Below are positions 22,181-32,140 of a stretch of 64,000 bases of DNA, in pieces. Under the pieces are notes generated by a model, which did not search any database, was not told where the DNA came from, and saw nothing but the letters and a program-made list of their open reading frames with translations. Position numbers and translations under genes: made by a program. Each line of letters starts with the position of its first letter. The stretch's first letter is position 1. The stretch comes from Stomorhina lunata (lineage: Eukaryota > Arthropoda > Insecta > Diptera > Rhiniidae): contig OW121743.1 in assembly GCA_933228675.1 (NCBI GenBank), forward strand, positions 11,968,464-12,032,463, given 5' to 3'.

Positions 22181-23960
22181 TTTCCTATTTTTATAGGAAA
22201 TTCTTAAAATTTACTATTTTTATAGGAAATTTTGAAAAATTACTATTTTTATAAGAAATTTTTAAAATTTCCTATAAAAATAGGAAATTTTTAAAATTTC
22301 CTATAAAAATAGGAAATTTTTAAAATTTCCTATAAAAATAGGAAATTTTTAAAATTTCCTATAAAAATAGGAAATTTTTAAAATTTCCTATAAAAATAGG
22401 AAATTTTTAAAATTTCCTATAAAAATAGGAAATTTTTAAGATTTCCTATAAAAATAGGAAATTTTTAAAATTTCCTATACAAATAGGAAATTTTTAAAAT
22501 TTCCTATACAAATAGGAAATTTTTAAAATTTCCTATACAAATAGGAAATTTTTAAAATTTCCTATACAAATAGGAAATTTTTAAAATTTCCTTTAAAAAT
22601 AGGAAATTTTTAAAATTTCCTATAAAAATAGGAAATTTTGAAAATTTCCTATAAAAATAGGAAATTTTGAAAACTTCCTATAAAAATAGGAAATTTTTAA
22701 AATTTCCTATAAAAATAGGAAATTTTTAAAATTTCCTATAAAAATAGGAAATTTTGAAAATTTCCTATAAAAATAGGAAATTTTGAAAATTTCCTATAAA
22801 AATAGGAAATTTTGAAAATTTCCTATAAAAATAGGAAATTTTGAAAATTTCCTATAAAAATAGGAAATTTTGAAAATTTCCTATAAAAATAGGAAATTTT
22901 GAAAATTTCCTATAAAAATAGGAAATTTTGAAAATTTCCTATAAAAATAGGAAATTTTGAAAATTTCCTATAAAAATAGGAAATTTTGAAAATTTCCTAT
23001 AAAAATAGGAAATTTTGAAAATTTCCTATAAAAATAGGAAATTTTGAAAATTTCCTATAAAAATAGGAAATTTTGAAAATTTCCTATAAAAATAGGAAAT
23101 TTTGAAAATTTCCTATAAAAATAGGAAATTTTGAAAATTTCCTATAAAAATAGGAAATTTTGAAAATTTCCTATAAAAATAGGAAATTTTGAAAATTTCC
23201 TATAAAAATAGGAAATTTTGAAAATTTCCTATAAAAATAGGAAATTTTGAAAATTTCCTATAAAAATAGGAAATTTTGAAAATTTCCTATAAAAATAGGA
23301 AATTTTGAAAATTTCCTATAAAAATAGGAAATTTTGAAAATTTCCTATAAAAATAGGAAATTTTGAAAATTTCCTATAAAAATAGGAAATTTTGAAAATT
23401 TCCTATAAAAATAGGAAATTTTGAAAATTTCCTATAAAAATAGGAAATTTTGAAAATTTCCTATAAAAATAGGAAATTTTTAAAATTTCCTATAAAAATA
23501 GGAAATTTTGAAAATTTCCTATAAAAATAGGAAATTTTTAAAATTTCCTATAAAAATAGGAAATTTTTAAAATTTCCTATAAAAATAGGAAATTTTTAAA
23601 ATTTCCTATAAAAATAGGAAATTTTTAAAATTTCCTATAAAAATAGGAAATTTTGAAAATTTCCTATAAAAATAGAAAATTTTGAAAATTTCCTATAAAA
23701 ATAGGAAATTTTGAAAATTTCCTATAAAAATAGGAAATTTTGAAAATTTCCTATAAAAATAGGAAATTTTGAAAATTTCCTATAAAAATAGGAAATTTTG
23801 AAAATTTCCTATAAAAATAGGAAATTTTGAAAATTTCCTATAAAAATAGGAAATTTTTAAAATTTCCTATAAAATTAGGAAATTTTTAAAATTTCCTATA
23901 AAAATAAGAAATTTTTAAAATTTCCTATAAAAATAGTAAATTTTTAAAATTTCCCATAAA
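22181..23960 (-). repeat. 29-bp palindromic satellite, array 2, inverted relative to array 1
   Basis: From about 22262 the linker reads ATAAAAAT rather than ATTTTTAT, so the array is the reverse complement of array 1. There are about 58 units. The preceding 80 bp (about 22181-22261) are still in array-1 orientation. They match the distinctive decayed edge of array 1 at about 20221-20300, including its 'aattcttaaaatttac' variant. The orientation switch is abrupt. Confidence 0.92.
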
Positions 23961-24324
23961 ATTCAATTCATTTTTTATTGGGATTTGTTTTTTAGTTGTT
24001 CGTTATTTGATGAAATGATAAAATGATTCATGTCGCCCTTTATAAATTGCTGAGTTAATACCAAAACAAACCTCATACGCACCACTGTGCTTTGTATTTA
24101 CAAATCAATTAATGTTACGTATACGCAACCGAAATGAAAAAAACGTACACTAGAGCCCCGACTTGCGTTGAGAGTATTAGGGTCGGTTTTTAAAAACTGG
24201 CAATATTTGATTTGTATCGTTGGAATTTCAACTTGCATCGTTTTGATTTCGATTTGCATACGGCTTGCGACAAAACATACAATTGATTTTTGTTTTTACT
24301 GTAGCATTATTATTTTGGCATTTG
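23961..24324. other. Unassigned spacer
   Basis: After the satellite, about 360 bases of mixed sequence show no frame, repeat or motif that I recognise. Confidence 0.5.
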
Positions 24325-24326
24325 TA

Positions 24327-25120
24327 TCGGGTGGTTAAATTTCAAGGGCCGATGTTGATTTTGAATAAAACACAAACTATTTAGGAAATTATTGTAATTT
24401 TATTTTATTATGATATATTGGTATTATTCAATTTTGTATGGAACAAAATATCGGACAAATGGGCGCCGCGACCACGGCGGCACACCTCCATCCGATGGTC
24501 CAAATTTTCGATGACCCTGAGGCATAATGGAGGTGTTCTATGTCGTTAATGTGCCGAATTATCTCATCCTTTAGCTCTTGAATTGTTGCTGAATTATCGA
24601 CGTACACCTTTTCTTTCAAATAACCGAAAAGAAAAAAGTCCAATGGTGTCAAATCACATGATCTTGGCGGCCAATTGGCATCGCCATTACGTGAGATAAC
24701 ACGGCCAATGAATTTGTTGCGCAAAAGAGCCATTGTTTCGTTAGCTGTGTGGCAAGTAGCAATGTCCTGCTGAAAGCACATATCGTCCAATTCGGGCCAT
24801 AAAAAGTTCGTTATCATCTCACGATAGCGAACACCATTCACAGTAACTGCCTGACCGGCCTCATTTTGGAAAAAATACGGCCCGATGATGCCGCCAGCCC
24901 ATAAACCATACCAAACAGTCACTCTTTGTGGGTGCATTGGTTTTTCGACAATCAGTCTTGGATTCTCATTCGCCCAAATGCGGCAATTCTGTTTATTGAC
25001 GAATCCACTGAGGTAAAAATATGCCTCATCACTGAAGATGATTTTCTTCGAAAATTGATCATCCACTGTTGCCATTTCTTGCCATCGTAGTCTTCTAGTC
25101 CAATTACTTTGACAAATTCA
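24327..25120 (-). mobile_element. DD41D mariner-like element, second subfamily, 5'-truncated
   Basis: It starts after a TA (24325-24326) with TCGGGTGGTTAAATTTCAAG, an end related to the TCGGGTG ends of the other DD41D copies here. The transposase reads from about 25119 down to 24428 but lacks the N-terminal helix-turn-helix half. The right end merges into LINE sequence at about 25199, and I see no second terminal repeat. Confidence 0.75.
24428..25119 (-). pseudogene. DD41D mariner transposase, C-terminal two thirds
   Basis: The frame (215 residues from the internal Met at 25075, extendable upstream through ...RWQEM) keeps the three catalytic blocks. These are IIFSDEAYF (first Asp), CFQQDIATCHTA (second Asp) and PPRSCDLTPLDFF (third Asp). 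There are 41 residues between the second and third aspartates, which places it in the DD41D group. It differs clearly from the other DD41D copies in the window (VNKQNCRIW and GPYFF are conserved; the rest is diverged), so it is a separate subfamily. Without the DNA-binding half it cannot be functional. Confidence 0.8.
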
Positions 25121-25198
25121 TTGAACGTTCTAGGTTCCGGCAAGGTAAAGTCATTTTTAATATTTTGAAAACAAATTTGAAGTATTTGAAAACTCATG

Positions 25199-25745
25199 AC
25201 TAAGCGGGGATTCAGGCAAGGCGATAGCCGAGAAGGAATCTAATATAATGGGTCTAATGTCAATAAAAACAAAACTGATGGTTTCCACAAACAGACAGTC
25301 CACAAGAGTTGGACCACACTTCGAGGTTGTAAGACGCTTATACTACCCGTTGCACAGGAAAATGAAGCTATTCTTAGAGTTTTTGAGAGGAAGATTCTAC
25401 GAAAAACCTTTAGACAATTTTGCGTCAACAATAAATATCGACATGAAATGAACCACGAGCTGTATAAGTTATAAGCTAACATCGACATAGCGACATTAAA
25501 GAGCAGCGGCAGCGTTGGCTAGAACAAGTGCGAAGGATATAAATATAAAATAAAAATATTATATAAAAAGTGTTCGAAAATGATCCTAAGGAACTAGTAA
25601 AAGAGGACGCCCAAAATTTCGATGGGAAGGCCAAGTAGAGGAAAATCTTTCAAAGCTTGGGCTACGAAATTGGAGAATATGTGCACAAGATCGTATGGAA
25701 TTGTAAAATGAGCTTGGCCTTTGACCTTAACAGTTTGTAAATATA
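25199..25745 (+). pseudogene. LINE polymerase fragment with internal deletions
   Basis: It opens with TKRGFRQGDS, a reverse-transcriptase motif. It jumps to a segment equivalent to 50220-50300 (MGLM..., VSTNRQSTR) and continues to the polymerase C-terminus. The C-terminus (about 25600-25745) matches the LINE pieces at 16534 and 50650. The catalytic YxDD region is deleted. It belongs to the same family as the fragments at 16534-17495 and 50104-50745. Confidence 0.65.
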
Positions 25746-25921
25746 AGTAATTAAGTAATTAATCCAAATTGTACCCAGAGTTGTCAAATTTTTGAGATGA
25801 CTCAGGCATTATTCTTGTATTTATATGCCCAATTTTCTTTTAGTCTGTTTTTAATTTCCTAAACTGTTTTATAAATTCCTTACTTTTGTTTTTATAAAAT
25901 TCCCATTTGCTATCAGTGCTA

Positions 25922-27003
25922 TCGGGTGTTTTTTATTGAGGTATAGAACTTTAAGTTGGCATCACTTTTTTAACTGGCGGCCATTTTGTCAGCTGTCAAG
26001 TGATTAATATTTAGTTTGGTTTGCCATTTCATCATGAACAGGTTGACAAAAGAACAACGCTTGCAAATCGTGCAAATTTATTTCGAAAATAATGGTTCAG
26101 TTCGCGAAGTTTACCGCAAGCACCGTCCATTTTATGGTCGACATAATCGTCCATCAGAGCAAATAATTCGGTTAACCATGGATTGTTTTCGCACTACGTT
26201 TACTCTATGTAATAATACGCATCCGCAGCGACGTCGAATAGTGCGCACCGAAGAAACAATTGCCGCTGTAGAGCAAAGTGTTGAAGAGGACCCGAATGAA
26301 TCGATTCGCCACCGTGCACAGCAATTGGAGCTTTGTCCATCAACTTTATGGAAGATTTTGCGCAAAGATCTTGGCTTGCGACCTTACAAGATCCAGCTTG
26401 TGCAAGAATTAAAGCCGCGAGACCATGCAATGCGTCGTGATTTTGGTGTATGGGCCGAAAATGTGATTGATCTCGTTGCTGATTTTCATCGCAAAATTTT
26501 GTTCAGTGATGAGGCTCATTTTTGGTTGAATGGCTACGTCAACAAGCAAAATTGCCGCATTTGGAGTGAAGAGAATCCACATGAGACCCTTGAGACGCCA
26601 TTACATCCACAAAACTGACTGTTTGGTGTGCTATATGGGCTGGTGGAGTCATTGGGCCATACTTCTTCCGAAATAATGCTGGAGAGTCAGTTACCATAAA
26701 TGGAGACCGGTATAGAGCCATGATAACCGACTATTTTGTTCCCCAATTGAATGGCATGAATGTGGATGAGTTGTGGTTCCAACAAGACGGCGCTACATGC
26801 CACACAGCGCACGTCACAATTGATTTATTGAAGGAAACATTCGATGAGCGCATAATTTCGCGGAATGGACCTGTCAGTTGGCCACCAAGATCGTGCGATT
26901 TGACACCACTGGATTATTTTCTTTGGGGATATGTGAAGTCGCTCGTCTACGCCAACAAACCAGAAACGTTAGGGGACTTGGAAGCCAACATTCGTGGCGT
27001 TAT
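25922..27003 (+). mobile_element. DD41D mariner copy M1, 3'-truncated
   Basis: It begins after TA (25920-25921) with TCGGGTGTTTTTTATTGAGG. It runs colinear with the other copies (M2 34347-35624, M3 39234-41655, M4 52852-54155) and stops abruptly at about 27003, within the codons for the last ~40 residues. The 3' terminal repeat is missing. A TTAA-flanked MITE starts 17 bases later. Confidence 0.88.
26034..27003 (+). pseudogene. DD41D mariner transposase (M1), frameshifted and truncated
   Basis: From MNRLTKEQRL (helix-turn-helix half, about residues 1-130) the frame passes the first catalytic block ILFSDEAHFW. It then ends at 26618 because one A is missing from a run of five just after the codons for ETPLHPQ. 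Downstream the correct frame resumes with WFQQDGATCHTA and SCDLTPLDYF (41 residues between aspartates) until the truncation. The same one-base loss is present in M3 (41041-41046), so both descend from an already defective copy or were mobilised by a helper transposase. Confidence 0.85.
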
Positions 27004-27023
27004 ATCAAAGTCACAGTTTTTAA

Positions 27024-27200
27024 CCCCTTGACGTATTTACACGAGTCTGACTCGTGTTGCAATTTCTGTGCCTAACATGATTATAACGAGTCTGACTCGT
27101 TTGGCGACTGTTCTTAAGCATCAAAACTGGTTTGTTCAGTGCAAGTTGTATGCGAACAGTTGGAAGCGAAGTTCGTTACGCTAATTGATACGTCAAGGGG
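27024..27200. mobile_element. piggyBac-type MITE, 177 bp, TTAA duplication
   Basis: CCCCTTGACGTAT at the left end and its exact complement at the right end are flanked by TTAA (27020-27023 and 27201-27204). A CCC terminus and TTAA target site are hallmarks of piggyBac-type elements. Two internal palindromes built on CGAGTCTGACTCG lie at about 27039-27055 and 27088-27104. It has no coding capacity. The target duplication is intact. Confidence 0.88.
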
Positions 27201-27204
27201 TTAA

Positions 27205-27425
27205 GATAATTTCATGAAAGTTAGTACAGACATCTTTTTTATAGTAAGACTACAATACTGAAATCGGTTCTTTATTTCAGGAACCTTTCATTAGTCTGGC
27301 TTCCCGAAATTTAGATTTTGGCCTCAAATTTTAGTATATTTATAAAAAATTAAGAGAAAATATTTCTTTTAGAGTCAAAAATTATTGTACGAAAGACTTA
27401 CATACTTTTTACTAAATCATCCGTG
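27205..27425. other. Unassigned spacer
   Basis: AT-rich, with no supported feature. Confidence 0.5.
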
Positions 27426-27454
27426 TACCCAGTCAGCATTTTTATCATTTTTTG

Positions 27455-27920
27455 ATCTAATTTGACTCTTTTTCGATTGCTACGGACGATTAAAACAATC
27501 AAATATGCTATCATTTTCGAGTCGAAAAAGACTGTGGCTTCGGGAGAAAATGGTACCCTAGCCGCGACTCCCTTGAGGGAGTCTTTTATGAGCCCCTTTT
27601 TGATTCGTTTTTGAGTCTTTTTCGATCAATTTTACGATTGAGTCTGTGGTTATTAAAGAATCATCTTGCAGTTGCTTTTGAATCTTTTTTGACTCAATTA
27701 CGATAACTTTTTCAGTTGCTTGTGAGTCTAGTTTAAGTCAATTCCGAAACATATTAAGATTGCTTACGACCCCATTTCCGATAGTTTTTAAGTCGAATTT
27801 GAGTCTTTTTTGAGTCATTTTTAAGTCTAATTTATCATAGTTTGAAACCATTTTCGAGCCATAATAGGATCGTTTTTTATTCGTCCTATAAACTTTTTGG
27901 AGTCGGAATCTTATTACTTT
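27455..27920. promoter_or_regulatory. Subterminal repeat cluster of the 4.7-kb transposon
   Basis: At least ten GAGTCTTTTT, TTTTTGACTC or GAGTCGAAAAAGACT words occur in direct and inverted orientation. A sparser set is at the other end (32030-32110: CGACTCGTTTTTT, AAAAGACTCATTTT). By analogy with En/Spm and other CACTA elements these are likely transposase-binding sites; this is an inference. Confidence 0.6.
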
Positions 27921-28317
27921 TGACTCTTTTTAGAGTCATATTTAAACCCTATTTAACTTATCTACAAGCTGTTTTAAAATATATAATACGAAACAAAAAT
28001 TATTTTTTTTATATGTTTTATTAAATATTTTTTTTTAAATATCTTAAATATAAATCAAATATCTTAAATAAATTATCTTAAAATTAATTCATTACATTTA
28101 TAAAAAAGGTTAAATAAAAAATTAATTTTAAAATTCAGGCACGAGTTATATAAAAAAATATTTATCGTAAATTTATGAAAAAAAACTTAATTCGTTTTTT
28201 TAAGTATTTTTAAAATTTATTAAAGTAATATTAAAATTCATTATATATAAAAAATAAGGAGTAAATAAAAATTAAAATTCTGGTATATAAATAATCATAT
28301 GTAAATAAGGAAAAAAA

Positions 28318-29551
28318 TTAATTTATACGTTTTCTTTTTAGGAGTCTGTCCTTCGCATGAACAAAATGCTTTTGTAGCACAGAGTTCATCTCCTTTTCCG
28401 TCGACTTAAACTTCTGGTGGCATATATCTGAAAAGAAAAATTAAAAATAATGACTTAAACTTCTTTAGGAGGATCTAATTTATACCTACTTTTTATTATC
28501 TTAACAGAAAAACATATTTCTGCGCTAGGCTTTAAACTGGTGCCCTTCCAACTATATACAGAAGCCAATTCGTCGCTAAATAAAGTGCGAATTGCTGCTC
28601 TTAAAAAAGGAGAAGGACCTTCACCTCCTGTCTTTGCGATAATTTTTTTCTAAAGTTTTGTAAATGAAATTGAAATCTTGTACTATAAAAAATATATTTA
28701 TGTTATATATTTACAAATTGAATCAATTTTTCCTCATTTTCTTGCAGTTCATCATCAAATTTTTTTAAGTGTTCAGCGGTTTTAAATGGAAGGCTTTTAA
28801 TGCATACAAAATCATCATTTGGTATATTTTCGTTGTGATATTTTCTGTTTTCTAGTTTCACAGTGATGACTTCCTCTGTTAGTTTGATAAATGAACGTTT
28901 CATTTCCTTAATTTCTTGTTTTATTTCTCCTACTTCAGCCTTTAAGGTGTTCATTCCGTCGTTTAACTTTTTTATCTCTCCCATATCTGACTTTAATGAT
29001 CTGATTTCTTGGCGAAATTCGAGTACAAAACTTTGGAAGGATTCAGATTGAGGAGCAAAAACGTTTTGTACTGAAAAACAAAAATATTTTTGTTCAGAAC
29101 CAAAATAGGGAAAAATAGAAAACTAGTTAGAGTTCGAATTTTATTAATCTCTGACTATTGTTATTTTTATACATAAGATTCAAATTGTTAAGGACAAAAT
29201 AAACTTCTAATCGAAATATAAAACGTGAAAATCCAATAAATAATAGTTTAATTTTAACCATTTTAATATCATATAAATTCACGAAAAACTACCAAATATT
29301 TTTTACTAAAAAAAACGAGTTAATAGTTGGAAAAATGCTATTTTTTATCCATTTGTTTGATATTAAAATTATTATAACTGCACTATTTCTCTATTTCAAC
29401 GTTTTATATATCCATTTGAAGACAAAAAAATAAAGGATACAAATAAAAAAAAAATAATAAAATAACAAAAAATTTTTAACTTACAAGTTGTTATGTTATT
29501 GGCAGGTGTATATTGAAATTCTCCAGTGGCAAATATATTATTCTGCGACAT
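28318..29551 (-). CDS. Second transposon gene: coiled-coil + DUF4806-like protein, four exons
   Basis: Predicted exons are 29551-29485, 29070-28715, 28649-28490 and 28427-28318, about 230 residues. Every intron has GT at the donor (GTAAGTT, GTAAAT, GTAGGT) and an acceptor ending AG (TTTCAG at exons 2 and 4, CTTTAG at exon 3), and the phases fit (67, 356, 160, 110 nt). Exon 2 encodes a heptad-rich segment (EIKQEIKEMKRSFIKLTEEV) and the start of the domain (LPFKTAEHLKKFDDEL). Exon 3 encodes TGGEGPSPFLRAAIRTLFSD and YSWKGTSLKPS. Exon 4 encodes a basic tail ending RLLKRKRIN. LPxKTxxELxxFExxL, then LGG...LRRLLSDELA, then SWKG is the pattern I associate with DUF4806 proteins near animal transposons. 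Its start codon overlaps the transposase stop by 14 nt. Function is unknown; it may bind DNA or the transposase. Confidence 0.72.
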
Positions 29552-31445
29552 TATGGATTACAGATGTGAAAAAGTAACTGTTGTCTATGGAATCACGTAA
29601 ACATATTATTTTTTTTGTTATTTGGTTGATAGAAAATTCAATTTTATCATCGAAAGCAATGTCAGCAGCCCAATATATGTGTAAATTACTTGATTCGACT
29701 GGTTGAGTAAAAAGGGAAGTCAAATTCTTAACTTTAACTCCGGTAAAAACAGGATGGTCATTTCTTTTGCTTATATCTGTTATTTTAACTACATCATCCA
29801 CAACTAAGCAAAAGTTGTCAGGACCCCGTAAAGAAAAAAAAAAATTTGTGGTATTTACACTCATAAATCTACCTTCAACAATTTTCCCAAACAAACTCGG
29901 TTGTTTATATTTTTCCTCTATTTTTAGATGGAAACTGCTTTCAACTTGCCTCTTATAAATTTGAGCGGCAATATTTCCTCCTCTTCTAACATTCCGTTTA
30001 ATTTTTTGTAAATGGTTTTCAAACTTAAAAGCACTTATTTCATCTAATGGTCCATGAATCTTGGCATCTTCATGAATGTGCAAGAGAGTGTGGAAATTAT
30101 ACGTAAGAAAAGATAAGTCATATAATGTGGGAATGTCATGTACAAACGATTTCAAAAGATTTTCTGCGCAAGAGTTATTGTTTCTGCAATCTTTTTCATC
30201 TAGAAGAATCCTTAAGGCTATTGAAAATTTTAAAAAATGGACATATCTTTCGGGACTTAACACTTTTCTTAATACAAAAGGTCCCGTATAAATTAAAAAT
30301 TGTCTCAGTTCCGTTGCCTTCCACCTATCAAGATCTTTTAAGCTCCTGGGTTTTCTCTGAAACTCTTTCGACATATTATTTCTATTAAAAGTTAACTCCT
30401 TTGATATTGAATCAATTTTCCAGGATACTAACGAAAAATCTTCTCCTTTTTTTTTAACCCATGCATTTAATAAAGTTCGCATTACGCCCAAACAGGTCAC
30501 GTGCATGTAATCTAATGTGCACTGCGTCACAATATCTATATTTAGATTTTCAAGTGGTGAAATACATTGCTTTACGTGATGTTGGGGTTGAAGCCGATTT
30601 CTAAAAGAATTATTACATCTTGCAGTAAATTCCGTTGTTTTTGGAAAAACTAGACGATTTTTAAACATTTCGCCTTTTTGCGTGCAACGTCCACAAGAGA
30701 AATAACCACTATGCCCCTTTGTTCCTAATATAAACGATTTTGCAGGTGCGTCCATTACAAAACACCGTGCAACAATATGATAATACTTATCCCCAAAAAC
30801 TAGCCCTTCTTTAACAAGAATATTCAATTCTAAAATAAATTCATTTAAAAAATCATTTGGGCACATGGGTTTGGATGTTCCCTCAAAGACGCCAATTAAG
30901 AAAACATATCTTGTCCCCACAATACTGGCAAGTATAGGCCATACTTGACTGCTGCTGCTTTTAAAAAGCGGTAAGCCATCTATACCAAAGTCCAATGTTA
31001 TATTTGGTAATTTAAAGTTATTACACACCAAAAAATCAGTTAAACCGCTTTTTATTCCGTAATGGATGTATTTCCCTCCGCCAATTTTCGTTTCTACAAC
31101 GGAAGTTGGCGTTTTTAGAAGGGTTCTTGCATCCTTTGGAACTCTAATGTTGCATTTGAGCAACAAAATTAAAAGGGCATTTATTGCCAAAAAACTTATA
31201 TTAAATTGGATGGCCCACTTAGCCAGTTCTTGGCCTAAATCTATTTCGTCGGCAACAGAAATTTCACTGTTGGAGGAAGATAGGTTAACTTGGCTATAGT
31301 CATCCATAATACAAGAATCGACCATTGGGTCGTCTACATCCAACTCTTCGTCCAAATTTTGTACGGAATTCATTTTTTTATTTTTATTAGTCAATAACAT
31401 TTCTGTCTCCTTTTTAGCCAGTCTTTTAATTTGTTTTGCTGACAT
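29538..31445 (-). CDS. CACTA/Mirage-like (tnp2-type) transposase, intact, 635 aa
   Basis: A single uninterrupted frame. Likely catalytic and structural residues are D156 in FGIDGLPLFK, D232 in CFVMDAPAKSF, the CxxC pair at 251-254 (CGRC), DYMH at 312-315 with the following LGVMRTLL, a YNFHTLLH helix near 449-456, and E476 in FKFENHLQKIKR. The order D-D-CxxC-DxxH-E is what I expect of CMC-group DDE transposases. The N-terminus (QIKRLAKKETEMLL) resembles those of related animal proteins, so the frame looks full length. It would cut and rejoin the element's ends in the nucleus. A GTAAGT donor lies upstream (31473), suggesting a 5' intron or alternative splicing. Superfamily assignment is from motif memory, not from a search. 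Confidence 0.8.
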   Translation of the reverse strand: MSAKQIKRLAKKETEMLLTNKNKKMNSVQNLDEELDVDDPMVDSCIMDDYSQVNLSSSNSEISVADEIDLGQELAKWAIQFNISFLAINALLILLLKCNIRVPKDARTLLKTPTSVVETKIGGGKYIHYGIKSGLTDFLVCNNFKLPNITLDFGIDGLPLFKSSSSQVWPILASIVGTRYVFLIGVFEGTSKPMCPNDFLNEFILELNILVKEGLVFGDKYYHIVARCFVMDAPAKSFILGTKGHSGYFSCGRCTQKGEMFKNRLVFPKTTEFTARCNNSFRNRLQPQHHVKQCISPLENLNIDIVTQCTLDYMHVTCLGVMRTLLNAWVKKKGEDFSLVSWKIDSISKELTFNRNNMSKEFQRKPRSLKDLDRWKATELRQFLIYTGPFVLRKVLSPERYVHFLKFSIALRILLDEKDCRNNNSCAENLLKSFVHDIPTLYDLSFLTYNFHTLLHIHEDAKIHGPLDEISAFKFENHLQKIKRNVRRGGNIAAQIYKRQVESSFHLKIEEKYKQPSLFGKIVEGRFMSVNTTNFFFSLRGPDNFCLVVDDVVKITDISKRNDHPVFTGVKVKNLTSLFTQPVESSNLHIYWAADIAFDDKIEFSINQITKKIICLRDSIDNSYFFTSVIHNVAE

Positions 31446-32138
31446 TGCCTTTTAATTTATAACAATAACTTACCTTGAAAATTATGCTTTATTTAATATT
31501 AACACTTGTTTTTCACCAGTTTTCAATAATTTATTTAAAATAACTTTTACTACACGGTCTTTATCACTCGAGTTCACTAGCAATACTGAAAAGAAAATCA
31601 GAAGTTTCAATGCGTTTTTCTTTTTCTAAATAAAAAATGTCCAGTTATAAACAAAAACAATCCTACAGAAACGAAACAGAAAAGAGTTAAATTTAAAACA
31701 CCTTTAAGAGTTACAGGTGATTGCTTTGTGTGTTTTTTATTTTCATTAGATAAATTACAAAAACAACATTATATCATTACCTATGTGCTCCAAAATGAAG
31801 CAAAATTTTAATTTTACATGCTGAATTTTCGATTGTTATGATTTTTTTGCAAAAACAATACTATTGGAGTAAGTTTTTGATCAACTAACTGTGCAAAATT
31901 TAATTGCAAAATTTCTTTACAAACTGTTGAATTTCAATCACTTAAATGCTTGATTTTTAATTGGTATGCTCTTTGTTATTGTATTTTTAAACAGTAAGTT
32001 TTAAAGCATAAGCGCGAATCTTCTTCGACTCGTTTTTTAATCGCGCAGACGATTAATCGTTTTTTGGTCTTCCAAACAGGTTAAAAAAGACTCATTTTGG
32101 TGATTGTTCAAAAAACAATCTTCTAAATGCTGACTGGG
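31446..32138 (-). promoter_or_regulatory. 5' region of the transposon with candidate splice donor
   Basis: Upstream of the transposase Met, the minus strand has CAAG followed by GTAAGT (donor at 31473). It sits in AT-rich sequence running to the right terminal repeat. A transcript starting in the terminal region could use this donor to skip the transposase and join an exon of the downstream gene. No TATA box or initiator can be singled out. Confidence 0.4.
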
Positions 32139-32140
32139 TA

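Larger units (their letters stand above)
27428..32138 (-). mobile_element. Apparently complete 4.7-kb CACTA/Mirage-like (CMC) DNA transposon
   Basis: Terminal inverted repeats CCCAGTCAGCATTT (left end 27428, right end 32138) are flanked by TA on both sides (27426-27427 and 32139-32140). Subterminal regions carry many copies of GAGTCTTTTT/GACTC words in both orientations (27455-27920 and 32030-32110). Such subterminal repeats are typical of CACTA-type transposons. Genes lie on the minus strand: an intact 635-residue transposase (31445-29538) and a four-exon DUF4806-like gene (29551-28318). The ends are not CACTA. A 2-bp TA duplication with a tnp2-like transposase points to a CMC relative, perhaps Mirage-like. 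Confidence 0.8.

Noticed and set aside
18110..23960. 29-bp repeats as a CRISPR array
   Set aside because: Units are contiguous and there are no spacers. The repeat length is coincidental.
26132..26430. Antisense frames in the mariner copies (77, 76 and 60 codons)
   Set aside because: They are shadows of the transposase frame on the opposite strand, repeated in every copy for that reason.
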